Shown piece after piece: positions 17,004 through 25,005 of a stretch of 64,000 nucleotides of DNA. The DNA is from an uncultured Bacilli bacterium (GTDB taxonomy: Bacteria; Bacillota_I; Bacilli_A; RF39; UBA660): contig CAKPJN010000007.1 of assembly GCA_934162665.1 (NCBI GenBank), forward strand, positions 1-64,000, in the 5' to 3' direction. How positions within the stretch are numbered: position 1 is the stretch's first letter; each line of letters opens with the position of its first letter. A program made the translations under genes and the position numbers. The notes below the pieces were generated by a model that had not been told where the DNA came from, made no database searches, and worked only from the letters and a program-made list of their open reading frames with translations.

Positions 17004-17624
17004 CTACTTATTAAAAACTAAATTTTGCCATTGAATATTAGATACTTCTCCATTTTCATTAAAAGTAAATTTATAGCTTCTATAAGTTTCTTCAGATTCA
17101 TATCTATACACTTTTGCTATACTATCAGTAACCATAGAAGGTTCACCAAAAACTTCTTTTACTTTAGCTTCAGATGTACCAAGTTTAATTCCTCCATAAA
17201 CTTCAAAATCAGAAGCCTTAGAATCATTCTTTGCAGTAACATAGCTTAAATCTATACCACCAATAACTGCTTCAGAAACCTTAATTGAAGAACCCTTTGT
17301 ATTAAATGGTGTAACATCAAAGATATTTTTATTATCAGAATTAAGCATATGTCCTGCACCAATCATATACTTGTTAGCAGGTAATTCTTCATCTTTCTCA
17401 CTTGCTCTTAAACTATAACCAACTTTTTCTAAAGCTGATATTTTATCTCCAGCATAGAATTTTTTACCATCAATAATAATAAAATAAGACTTATTATTAT
17501 CAATAAAGTTAACTTTTTCACTAGAACCTGTACCATTAGTACTCTCTTTAGAACCACATCCAGTCACTAAACTTAAAGTTAAAAAAGATACTGCTAAAAT
17601 AGACATCAAAAATTTATTTTTCAT
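17004..17624 (-). CDS. lipoprotein with a BamE/SmpA-like C-terminal domain
   Basis: 206 aa. Signal peptide with lipobox VTGC (Cys23 lipidated), a Gly/Ser/Thr linker, then an N-domain with 'YFIIIDGKKFYAGDKISALEKVGYSL'. Residues about 140-206 read 'GGIKLGTSEAKVKEVFGEPSMV' and 'YKFTFNENGEVSNIQW', the layout of the SmpA/BamE fold, which recurs in many Firmicutes lipoproteins. The N-domain has a similar 'G-KIS-LEKVG' signature, so two copies are possible. Excellent ribosome site (AGGAGGAATAAT). Role unknown. Confidence 0.72.
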   Translation of the reverse strand: MKNKFLMSILAVSFLTLSLVTGCGSKESTNGTGSSEKVNFIDNNKSYFIIIDGKKFYAGDKISALEKVGYSLRASEKDEELPANKYMIGAGHMLNSDNKNIFDVTPFNTKGSSIKVSEAVIGGIDLSYVTAKNDSKASDFEVYGGIKLGTSEAKVKEVFGEPSMVTDSIAKVYRYESEETYRSYKFTFNENGEVSNIQWQNLVFNK

Positions 17625-17710
17625 ATTATTCCTCCTATTTCAGATTACATCAGAAACTAAAGAAATTCAATAATTAATTATAGGTTAATAATATGCGCAA
17701 ATAATTTATA

Positions 17711-18598
17711 TTATATAGATTTTAATATTCTGATAAAGTGATTAGCTTCCCTTAAAACATGATCAGCTAATAATGGAATAATAATACTCTTAATTTTACA
17801 ATTTAAAATTCCTTCTTCACCAGCAACTTTAAATTTTTGAAAATCCATTGTTTCTTTCAAGCTAGCATTTGTTAAAAGACTCATATTATTACTATAATTA
17901 TTAATAATATTTTCATAACTCTTAGCATATTGATCAGCGGTCATAATCAATTCTTTTTCAGTAGGATCTAATAAACCTCGAATAAATTCTGCATGTTCCT
18001 TCATAATAGTATTCCAGAATAATTCTTGTTCATATACATAGTTGGCACTAAATGTTTCTCCACTTTCCAGTTTATTTAATAAACTTAAATACATTTTTGC
18101 CTCATTCATAATATGAGTAATCAGCAATGGATAATTTGCAGTATATAGCTTACAAGATAATACCTCATTTAAAATATTATTTTTAAATGTAATTAAATTT
18201 TTAACTATTGGAATTGTTTGTCTATTAATTAATCTAATATTATTTACTAACTGCTGATTCATATTTAAGTTACCACTTCTTAAACTCGCTTCTTTTCTAG
18301 TTAAATTAGTATCAATTCTAATTCCTGATAAATTACTAGTTTGATCCTCAGCAGTTAAAGTATTTTTAGTAACAATTTCATTTGATGATAAAAATTCCCC
18401 ACTAACATTCCCGTCAGCTAGGCTAATAACCTTATCTAAAATATTAGCAAAAGTTTTTTGAAAATTATTAGCTGTCACTCTCAATTCATTATCCTTAAGC
18501 ATAAAAGCAGCTTCTAAAAAGAAACTATGTTCTTTCATAATACGATCAAAAAACAAATGAAACTTTAAAGAAAGCCTTACATATTCATTATAATTCAT
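17711..18598 (-). CDS. DUF2935 ferritin-like repeat protein
   Basis: 295 aa made of two similar four-helix halves. The first half has 'FHLFFDRIMKEHSFFLEAAF' and the second 'LFWNTIMKEHAEFIRGLLD', each with the E-H pair expected of metal-binding helices; 'HIMNEAKMYLSLL' and 'HVLREANHFIRIL' supply the other ligands. DUF2935 proteins occur in Bacillus and Clostridium, often with coat or stress genes. The ribosome site AGGAGG precedes the ATG. Last gene before the accessory region. Confidence 0.85.
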   Translation of the reverse strand: MNYNEYVRLSLKFHLFFDRIMKEHSFFLEAAFMLKDNELRVTANNFQKTFANILDKVISLADGNVSGEFLSSNEIVTKNTLTAEDQTSNLSGIRIDTNLTRKEASLRSGNLNMNQQLVNNIRLINRQTIPIVKNLITFKNNILNEVLSCKLYTANYPLLITHIMNEAKMYLSLLNKLESGETFSANYVYEQELFWNTIMKEHAEFIRGLLDPTEKELIMTADQYAKSYENIINNYSNNMSLLTNASLKETMDFQKFKVAGEEGILNCKIKSIIIPLLADHVLREANHFIRILKSI

Positions 18599-18716
18599 TA
18601 TTCTCCTCCTATAATAAATATATATGTAAGGGGAAAAAATTTATTTATAATCAAATATAATTTTATAACATTATAGGTAAAACTTATATTTGAAATTCTC
18701 ATTTGTTTTTATCATA

Positions 18717-18847
18717 TTAATATTTATTTTTTCTTTTAAAATTTAAAATCTTATGCTTATATGACTCCTCTTGCATTTCATAATAATTATTATAAAACTA
18801 TCTTGATATTCTTTTAATTCTTCTATATTTAAATCATTTGCCATCAT
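18717..18847 (-). pseudogene. decayed fragment, possibly MazG-like
   Basis: On the minus strand ATG 18847 opens 'MMANDLNIEELKEYQDSF', and after a single frameshift near 18790 the other frame continues 'NNYYEMQEESYKHKILNFKR' to a stop at 18717. The joined sequence reads as a plausible protein end, and the frame is also open before the ATG ('SDIFCYFIK'). The pattern 'DIFCYF.KMANDLNI' is reminiscent of MazG/dUTPase-like proteins, but this is weak. It lies just past the terminator of the small-RNA-like unit. Confidence 0.35.
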
Positions 18848-18860
18848 TTTAATGAAATAA

Positions 18861-19006
18861 CAAAAGATATCAGAAAATTGAATCTGATATCTTCTATATT
18901 TTAATCCCAAATAAAAAGTTCGAGTTTGGTATCAATCTGGTGCCACAAAGGTTGTAGTACAACAACTTTTAAGACAATAATTATAGGTAGTAATAAATTA
19001 CTAACT
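18861..19006 (-). ncRNA. putative small RNA gene, copy 1 of a pair
   Basis: This sits in the 623-bp gene-poor stretch 18599-19221. On the minus strand an extended -10 (TG-T-TATACT, hexamer at 19013-19018) precedes a region with hairpin AGTAAT/ATTACT, then GTCTTAAAAG, a stem AAAGTTGT/ACAACCTTT, and GGCACCA. It ends in a terminator: a 10-bp stem (18883-18892 with 18865-18874) followed by TTTTG. The same order recurs at 24895-25005 with different stem sequences, so structure is kept while sequence drifts. No open frame covers it. RNA identity is inference. Confidence 0.5.
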
Positions 19007-19089
19007 GATATAAGTATAACACGATAACTATTTTAATGAAAGTCAATCTCAAAATATCGATTAAAAATTTGATATATGTTAAAATATAT

Positions 19090-19121
19090 TTGACAGACAA
19101 ATAGTAATTTAGTGTTAAAAT
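19090..19121 (+). promoter_or_regulatory. promoter of the TetR-ABC exporter operon
   Basis: TTGACA at 19090-19095 and an extended -10, TG-T-TAAAAT (hexamer 19116-19121). The 20-bp spacer is long, so the extended -10 probably dominates. It lies about 100 bp before tetR. Confidence 0.5.
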
Positions 19122-19140
19122 AAATATTTATAAATAAAAG

Positions 19141-19159
19141 TTGTAAGATATATTTACAA
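19141..19159. promoter_or_regulatory. inverted repeat, possible TetR operator
   Basis: TTGTAA (19141-19146) and TTACAA (19154-19159) flank 7 bp, close downstream of the promoter, where a TetR repressor would block transcription. The T-rich run after it also makes it a weak terminator-like hairpin, so either reading is possible. Confidence 0.4.
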
Positions 19160-19221
19160 TTTTTATTTTTTATAATATAATTACAAGCGTTATATAACTT
19201 ATGTAATAAAGGAGTGATAAA

Positions 19222-19791
19222 ATGCCACCTAGAGTTAAAATAACAAAAGATGATGTAATAAATGCGACTTTAAATATTGTTAAAACAGAAGGAATTACTA
19301 ATATATCCGCAAGAAGAATTGCTAAAGGACTTAAAAGTTCAGTTCAGCCAATATTTACTCATTTTGAATCAATGGAAGAACTAACAAATGTCGCAACTAT
19401 GAAAATTTATGAACAATATAAAAATTCTATGATAGAGGCTTCAAAAAAAGAAAAATTACCATATAAAGCAATGGGGATGGCATATATAAAATTTGCAAAA
19501 TACTATCCTGAATATTTTAAAGTATTATTTATGCAAAAATCAGATAAAAGTGCGATGGATTTTATGCTATCTGATAATACTGGAAATAATGTTGTTGAAG
19601 TTGGAACAGAAATGTCAGGATTAAGTTTAGAAAAGCAGAAAGAATTTCATATAAAAGTATGGATGTTTACACACGGAATTGCAAGTTTAATGGCAACTAA
19701 AACTATAGAAATGAGTGATAGTGAAATAGAAGATTTACTTGGAAACACGGTTCGAGAAATGTTAATAGGATTTAAAAAGGAGGAAATGTAA
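19222..19791 (+). CDS. TetR/AcrR family regulator
   Basis: 189 aa. N-terminal helix-turn-helix (about 10-56): 'VINATLNIVKTEGITNISARRIAKGLKSSVQPIFTHF', the usual TetR layout. The helical C-domain (about 65-189) carries 'YPEYFKVLFMQ', common in the WHG-type subfamily. GGAGTG precedes the ATG. Its stop overlaps the ABC ATPase start (TAATG), so regulator and exporter are one operon. It most likely represses the operon and responds to the exported compound; the ligand is unknown. Confidence 0.9.
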   Translation: MPPRVKITKDDVINATLNIVKTEGITNISARRIAKGLKSSVQPIFTHFESMEELTNVATMKIYEQYKNSMIEASKKEKLPYKAMGMAYIKFAKYYPEYFKVLFMQKSDKSAMDFMLSDNTGNNVVEVGTEMSGLSLEKQKEFHIKVWMFTHGIASLMATKTIEMSDSEIEDLLGNTVREMLIGFKKEEM

Positions 19792-20732
19792 TGTCTAAAA
19801 ATGTTATAGAAGTTAAAAATTTAACAAAAGAATATAAAGAATTAAAAGCAATAGATAATTTATCTTTTGAAGTTAAAGAGGGAGAAATTTTAGGACTATT
19901 AGGTCCTAATGGAAGTGGAAAAACTACAACGATAAATTGTATTTTATCATTACTTAATTTTAAAAGTGGAAGTATTAAAATATTTGATAAAGAAATGAAT
20001 CCTAATGCTTATGATATAAAAGCAAATATTGGTGTAGTATTTCAAGAAGTTGCAGTATTTGAAGAATTAACAGTAATAGATAATATTGATTATTTTTGTG
20101 GTTTATATATAAATGATAAAAATACTAGAAAAAAATATGTTGAAGAAGCAATAGAATTAGTTGGGTTAGAAAGTTTTAAAAAATTTTATCCAAAACAATT
20201 ATCTGGAGGGCTTTTAAGAAGATTAAATATTGCTTCTGGTATAGCACACAAACCTAAATTAATATTTTTAGATGAGCCAACAGTTGCAGTAGATCCTCAA
20301 AGTAGAAATAATATTTTAGATGGTATAAAAAAGTTAAGAGAAAGTGGTGCAACCATTATATATACAACACATTATATGGAAGAAGTAGAAATACTATGTG
20401 ATAGAATTATTATTTTAGATAAAGGTAAAATCCTAGTAAGTGGTACATCTGATGAATTAAAGAGCTTAGCAAATATAGAAGAAAAAATAACAGTAGAAAT
20501 TATGGAATTAGATAAGAAATATATTGAAGAAATAAAAACTTTAAAGAATGTTGATGAAGTGATATATACTAATCAAACACTAATAGTTACATATAAAAAA
20601 GGCAAAAATAATCTAACTGATTTTATAGATTATTTAAAAAAAGAGAGTATTAAATATAATAAAATTTATTCTGAAAGACCAACACTTAACGATGTATTTT
20701 TAGAATTAACTGGTAAGGAATTAAGAGATTAG
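19791..20732 (+). CDS. ABC exporter ATPase (drug/antibiotic type)
   Basis: 313 aa. Walker A GPNGSGKTT at 38-46, signature LSGGL at 137-141 (Leu replaces the usual Gln/Met), Walker B LIFLDE at 157-162, and the switch His in 'IIYTTHYMEE' near 190. A C-terminal extension (about 220-313) is typical of DrrA/CcmA-like exporters. Ribosome site AAAGGAGG is inside tetR. It pairs with the two ABC-2 permeases downstream. Confidence 0.95.
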   Translation: MSKNVIEVKNLTKEYKELKAIDNLSFEVKEGEILGLLGPNGSGKTTTINCILSLLNFKSGSIKIFDKEMNPNAYDIKANIGVVFQEVAVFEELTVIDNIDYFCGLYINDKNTRKKYVEEAIELVGLESFKKFYPKQLSGGLLRRLNIASGIAHKPKLIFLDEPTVAVDPQSRNNILDGIKKLRESGATIIYTTHYMEEVEILCDRIIILDKGKILVSGTSDELKSLANIEEKITVEIMELDKKYIEEIKTLKNVDEVIYTNQTLIVTYKKGKNNLTDFIDYLKKESIKYNKIYSERPTLNDVFLELTGKELRD

Positions 20733-20733
20733 T

Positions 20734-21912
20734 ATGTTTTGGCATAATTTTAAATATTCCTTAAAAACTCTCTTTAAAAATAAAATGCTAATATTTTGGA
20801 CATTTGCCTTTCCAATAATATTAGGAACACTTTTTCAAATGGCTTTTTCAAATATAGAAAATAGTGAAAAATTTGAAGTGCTGGATGTAGCGATAGTAGA
20901 AACTGATGAATTTAATAATAACGAAATATATAAAGAATCATTTAAGGCTTTAAGTGATGAAAATAGTGATAGCAGGTTATTTAATATAGAATATGTAACA
21001 GAAGATAAAGCAAAATCATTATTAGAAAGTAAGGAAATAGTGGGATACGTTCTAATTACTGATAAAGCAAAAGTGATAATAAATTCTAGTGGTACTGATG
21101 AAACTATTTTAAAATATGCAGTAGATGAAATTACAAATCAGGAAAAAATTATAAATAATTTAGTAGAAATAGAAACTGGAAATGTATTACAAGAAAATAA
21201 AGTAAGTATAAATTATGAAGAAATTTATAAAAGTGCAATTTCTAAAATAGAAAATACAACATCAAATATTGAAGATACATCTAAATCTAACTTAAGTTAT
21301 ACAATGATAGAATTTTATACTTTGATAGCAATGGCTTGTTTGTATGGTGGAATATTTGGTATGGTATCTATTAACAATTGTTTAGCAAATATGTCAAGCA
21401 AAGGAAAAAGAGTTGCTGTTAGTCCTACCAAAAAAGGAAAACTTATATTGAGTAGTGTTTTAGCAAGTTATATTACACAGATAGTAGGACTATTACTATT
21501 ATTTCTTTACACAATATTTGTTTTAAAAGTTGATTTTGGAAATAATTTATCAATGATTATATTACTTGCTTTAACTGGAAGTCTTGCAGGATTATCACTT
21601 GGCATATTTGTATCTACATTTATAAAAGCAAATGATAATGCTAAAACAGGAATTTTAATTGCATTTACAATGCTTTGCTGTTTCTTATCAGGAATGATGG
21701 GGATTACTATGAAATATGTAATTGATAAAAATATTCCTATTTTAAATAAGATAAATCCAGCAAATATGATTACAGATGGTTTTTATGCTTTATATTATAA
21801 TGATACACTAGATAGATATTATTTTAATGTATTTAGTTTACTTGTATTTTCAGGAATTCTTATCTTACTTTCTATAATAAGTTTAAGGAGGCAAAAATAT
21901 GATAGTATTTAA
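20734..21912 (+). CDS. ABC-2 type permease, first subunit
   Basis: 392 aa. One helix at about 20-38, a large extracytoplasmic domain (about 40-185), then five hydrophobic segments (about 195-385): the ABC-2/YhgE-like exporter layout. The start is 1 bp after the ATPase stop with no obvious ribosome site of its own, so translation is probably coupled. With the next gene it should form a heterodimeric channel for efflux. Confidence 0.92.
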   Translation: MFWHNFKYSLKTLFKNKMLIFWTFAFPIILGTLFQMAFSNIENSEKFEVLDVAIVETDEFNNNEIYKESFKALSDENSDSRLFNIEYVTEDKAKSLLESKEIVGYVLITDKAKVIINSSGTDETILKYAVDEITNQEKIINNLVEIETGNVLQENKVSINYEEIYKSAISKIENTTSNIEDTSKSNLSYTMIEFYTLIAMACLYGGIFGMVSINNCLANMSSKGKRVAVSPTKKGKLILSSVLASYITQIVGLLLLFLYTIFVLKVDFGNNLSMIILLALTGSLAGLSLGIFVSTFIKANDNAKTGILIAFTMLCCFLSGMMGITMKYVIDKNIPILNKINPANMITDGFYALYYNDTLDRYYFNVFSLLVFSGILILLSIISLRRQKYDSI

Positions 21913-23035
21913 AACATTTTTAAAAGTATTAAATAAGTGTAAAATGCCTGTTATAATGTTTACAATTATGCTTATCATATTCGGAGCATTTAGAACAACA
22001 ACTAATGAAGATACTGGAAACTTTATAGAAACTAAGCCTGATATTGCTATAGTAAATAATGATGAAAACACAGGAATCACAAAAGATTTTATAAATTACT
22101 TAAATGAAAATGCCAATGTTAAAGAAGTAGATAACCTAGATGATGCTTTATTTTATAGAGATGTAAGTTATATTGTATATATTCCAGATAATTTTAGAGA
22201 TGACTTCTTAAATGGTAAAAATCCTAAAATAGAAGTAAAAAGTACAGGAGATTATGAATCAAATTTAGCAGAAATGATAATTGATAGATATATTAAAGTA
22301 GCAAATATCTATGTAAGCGAAAATCTTTCAGAAGATGAAGTCATCAGAAATATAAATGATACTTTAAATGATAAAACAGAAGTAGAAATAACATCAAAAT
22401 TAGATGAAACAGGTATTTCAAAATTAGTCTTTTTCTATAATTTTGCTAATTATTCTCTTTTAGCAGGAGGAATATATGTTGCATGTTTGATTCTTTCTAG
22501 TTTTAAAGAAGAAAAAATTAGAAAAAGAACAATAATTAGTAGTATGAATGATAAGAAATTTAATAGGCAACTATTACTATCAAATAGTTCGTTTATGATT
22601 TGTTTATGGGCATTTTACTCTTTACTAGGTATAGTTCTTTTGGGAGATATAATGTTTACAAAGCAAGGATTAATTTGTGTTATAAACTCATTTATATTCA
22701 GTATGTGCTGTTTAACGATAGCATTTCTAATAGGAAATATAAGCAGTAATAAAAATGCTATAAATGGAATTATAAATGTAATTGCACTAGGTTCAAGTTT
22801 CTTATGTGGTGCATTTGTTCCAATGGAATGGTTACCAAAATCTATATTATCACTTGCTCATATTCTACCATCATATTACTATATTAAAACAAATGAATTA
22901 TTAAAAGAAATAGAAATATTTAATATAGATACTTTAAAACCTATTATTTTGAATATGATAGTTATAGTGATATTTAGTGTAATATTTGTTGTAATTACAA
23001 ATGTTATTTCAAACAAAAATAAAAAGATAGATTAG
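21899..23035 (+). CDS. ABC-2 type permease, second subunit
   Basis: 378 aa with the same layout as the first permease: helix near 15-30, an outside domain with 'VDNLDDALFYRDVSYIVYIPDNF' typical of this family, then membrane segments from about 180, including 'SSFLCGAFVPMEWLP'. It overlaps the first permease by 14 bp, with AGGAGG inside that gene. Last gene of the operon; the strong hairpin at 23093-23129 follows. Confidence 0.92.
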   Translation: MIVFKTFLKVLNKCKMPVIMFTIMLIIFGAFRTTTNEDTGNFIETKPDIAIVNNDENTGITKDFINYLNENANVKEVDNLDDALFYRDVSYIVYIPDNFRDDFLNGKNPKIEVKSTGDYESNLAEMIIDRYIKVANIYVSENLSEDEVIRNINDTLNDKTEVEITSKLDETGISKLVFFYNFANYSLLAGGIYVACLILSSFKEEKIRKRTIISSMNDKKFNRQLLLSNSSFMICLWAFYSLLGIVLLGDIMFTKQGLICVINSFIFSMCCLTIAFLIGNISSNKNAINGIINVIALGSSFLCGAFVPMEWLPKSILSLAHILPSYYYIKTNELLKEIEIFNIDTLKPIILNMIVIVIFSVIFVVITNVISNKNKKID

Positions 23036-23092
23036 TAGTTTAAAAAGTTATAAGTTGTTGTTAGATAAATTACAATTAATCGAGCAGATTAT

Positions 23093-23129
23093 AAAAGGAA
23101 TATGAATCTATAAAACTCATATTCCTTTT
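23093..23129. terminator. terminator of the exporter operon (bidirectional)
   Basis: A perfect 13-bp stem (23093-23105 with 23117-23129) with an 11-nt loop. On the plus strand it runs into T-rich sequence; on the minus strand a T-poorer run follows. It overlaps the 3' end of the small ribbon-helix-helix gene. Confidence 0.85.
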
Positions 23130-23269
23130 TCTTTTGAATCTAACATTTTGATGTAACCCATTTCTAATAACTGAACCATCATTTTAGTAGTTGATATACC
23201 ATAGAACTTTGCCATTAATTTTATTCTATCATATAGTTCTATTGGCAGATAAAAATTAAATCTATGCAT
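23117..23269 (-). CDS. small ribbon-helix-helix (CopG/Arc-like) protein
   Basis: 50 aa. ATG 23269 has a strong ribosome site, AGGAGGTC, 8 nt upstream. It starts 'MHRFNFYLPIELYDRIKLMAKFYG' (split here: strand RFNFYLP, helix ELYDRIKLMAKFYG) followed by 'ISTTKMMVQLLEMGY', the strand-helix-turn-helix order of ribbon-helix-helix repressors. Such proteins bind operators in plasmids and toxin-antitoxin or relaxase loci. It reads away from the hairpin element at 23296-23519, which could hold its operator. Easily missed because of its size. Confidence 0.75.
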   Translation of the reverse strand: MHRFNFYLPIELYDRIKLMAKFYGISTTKMMVQLLEMGYIKMLDSKEKGI

Positions 23270-23295
23270 TATATTTGACCTCCTTTATTTATTTT

Positions 23296-23519
23296 ATTTA
23301 GGATGAAAATAACTAAAACTCTCGTGAAATATGAAACAGCAGGATAAGAAACTTGTGCATCATACCTTATCAATCCCTTATAAAATAAGGAATTAGGTAT
23401 GTGCAAGTCTTATTTCGTACTTACGAAATTCATCCTACTTTGTAGGTTGATATAAAGGTTAATCCCTTTTTTATTTCTTATATTTAGGGACTTTATTGTT
23501 TTAGATTTTCATCCTAAAT
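23296..23519. repeat. hairpin-rich element bounded by 15-bp inverted repeats
   Basis: A perfect 15-bp repeat, ATTTAGGATGAAAAT, lies at 23296-23310 and inverted at 23505-23519. Between them are at least three hairpins: a long imperfect one (about 23350-23408, outer arms ACTTGTGCA../..TGCAAGT, inner CCTTAT-AAA-ATAAGG), ATTTCGTA-CT-TACGAAAT (about 23415-23432) and CCTAC-TTT-GTAGG (about 23437-23449). No frame of use is seen. The AGGATGA core recurs inverted or direct nearby. Possible origin, oriT or recombination site of the former element; no identity is proved. Confidence 0.6.
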
Positions 23520-23548
23520 GCTAATTTTTAGTGATTTTTGTAGGATGA

Positions 23549-24738
23549 TTATGTTTTTTGAGATTCTAATTCATTTTTGAATTTTTCTTTTAAGTCTTTA
23601 AAGATTTTACTATATGTTTCATTACTAATATTTGGAATATTACTTAAATCTAGTGTAATAACTCCTAATTTTAAATTTTGATTTTTAAACCCTTTATCTG
23701 GCTTTATAGAAATTAATCGTATTATTTTTTCTAGATTAATATTAGATGAATATTTTATATCTTTTAAATCATCATCAGTATCTATTTCATAGTAATTAAA
23801 TTTATATTCGTTTAATGTACTACATAACTTATCAAAATAATTTTTAACTTCTTCTTTACTTTTTACTTCATGGTTCATATTAAGATAACAACCATATTCA
23901 TCTTTAAATAATCTTAAGTTAAAAGGTACACTATAATTATTATGGTTATCTATTAAATCTTTCAAATAGGAACTTCTAAATTCTCCATTTATGATATTGA
24001 TTTTATTATTCGTTTTTAGAGTGGTTAAGTTATCAATATATTTAGCAATTATTCTTTGTTTTTCCTGTTTTTCTAAACCATCCCATTTATAAAAATCTTT
24101 TAAGTAGTTGTCGGGTTTGGTAAACATTTCTATTTCTTGCTTATCTTCTAGTATTAGCAAATCATCTAAAGTAAAACTTAAAATTTCATATTGTTTTTGT
24201 TCTTTTTGTTTATTTAATAGTTCTTCTCTTTTAAAATCAATATGTTTTATTTCTTTATTAAAATCAATTTCACTATTATCTAATTCAGATTTTATAAATT
24301 GTGTATAGTAATCATTTAATAGGTTATCTTGTCTTAATAATTCATTAAATAGTAAGATTAAACTTTCTTCTATATCTTTTTCAGTATAATATGCTTTACA
24401 ACCTTTACATTTGTAATAATAGTATTTCTTGCCACTAGGTTTTGTACTAGCACATCCACCTAAGAAACAACCACATTTAGAACATTTAAGTTTATTAATA
24501 AATAGATATGTTGCAGTTCTTTCATAGTGCCTAGCATTTTTTTTTGCTTGTATTTGGCAAGAATCCCATTTTTCTTTAGATACAATAGGCTCTATAACAT
24601 TTTCATAGTAAGTTGGATGCTTTGTTCTTTTGCCATGAATAAAATCGCCTTTATAAAGTTGATTTGCTAGTATTTTTTGTATTGTAGAATCATACCAATT
24701 TGTTTTATCTAATAATTTTTCTTCGTTAATGATGTCAG
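23549..24738 (-). pseudogene. large serine recombinase, N-terminally truncated
   Basis: One uninterrupted minus-strand frame of about 396 codons. It opens with the recombinase-domain pattern 'NEEK...NWYDSTIQKILANQLYKGDFIHG' then 'VIEPIVSKEKWD', a zinc ribbon 'CSKCGCFLGGC' plus 'YYYYKCKGCKAYYT', a coiled coil and a C-terminal tail. The whole catalytic resolvase domain (about 150 residues with the nucleophile Ser) is missing, and there is no ATG, GTG or TTG in frame until 24160. The upstream side runs directly into a tyrosine integrase fragment on the other strand, so the break is a recombination scar. Confidence 0.85.
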
Positions 24739-24869
24739 AAAATAAAGAATTATATCAAATAAGTAAAAAAATTGGCCATAGTGACTACTCTACAACAGTT
24801 AATAAATATGGCCACTTATCAAATCAAATTAAAAGAGAAATTGCGGAAATTACAGATAAATATATTTAA
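24723..24869 (+). pseudogene. 3' end of a tyrosine recombinase (integrase)
   Basis: From about 24723 the plus strand reads 'SLMMSENKELYQISKKIGHS' and then 'DYSTTVNKYGHLS', followed by a helical tail and a stop at 24867. 'IGHSDYSTT' with His and 'NKYGHL' with the nucleophile Tyr are the last catalytic boxes of phage-type integrases. All the upstream protein is gone, replaced by the serine recombinase fragment in the opposite direction. The junction is near 24720-24740. Integrase genes usually end close to the attachment site, and the small-RNA-like copy 2 begins about 25 bp beyond. Confidence 0.8.
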
Positions 24870-24894
24870 AATGGGAGTAATTTAAAGAGTAAAA

Positions 24895-25005
24895 ATAATA
24901 AAAACCGTTACAGTATAACGATTTGAAAACACAAAATGGTGCCAGTAAGGAGCAGGTCTAACAACTCCTAGACAAAAAGATGATAGTAAGTAATACTTAC
25001 TAACT
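24895..25005 (-). ncRNA. putative small RNA gene, copy 2 of a pair
   Basis: Minus strand: extended -10 GTG-TATAAT (hexamer 25012-25017), then GTTAGTAAGT-ATT-ACTTACTA (hairpin), GTCTAGGAGTTGTTAGAC, a GGAG/CTCC stem, TACTGGCACCA, and a terminator with 8-bp stem (24916-24923 with 24903-24910) followed by T5. It aligns with the copy at 18861-19006 over about 80 bp, sharing GTCT..AAGTTGTT..CCTT..TGGCACCA, while paired arms differ. No open frame. Predicted length about 110 nt. Confidence 0.5.

Noticed and set aside
18938..19020. Reading copy 1 or 2 as a tRNA gene because of the CCA-like end and stem order
   Set aside because: Stems have wrong lengths, there is no usable anticodon arm in copy 1, and no T-loop TTCRA sequence.
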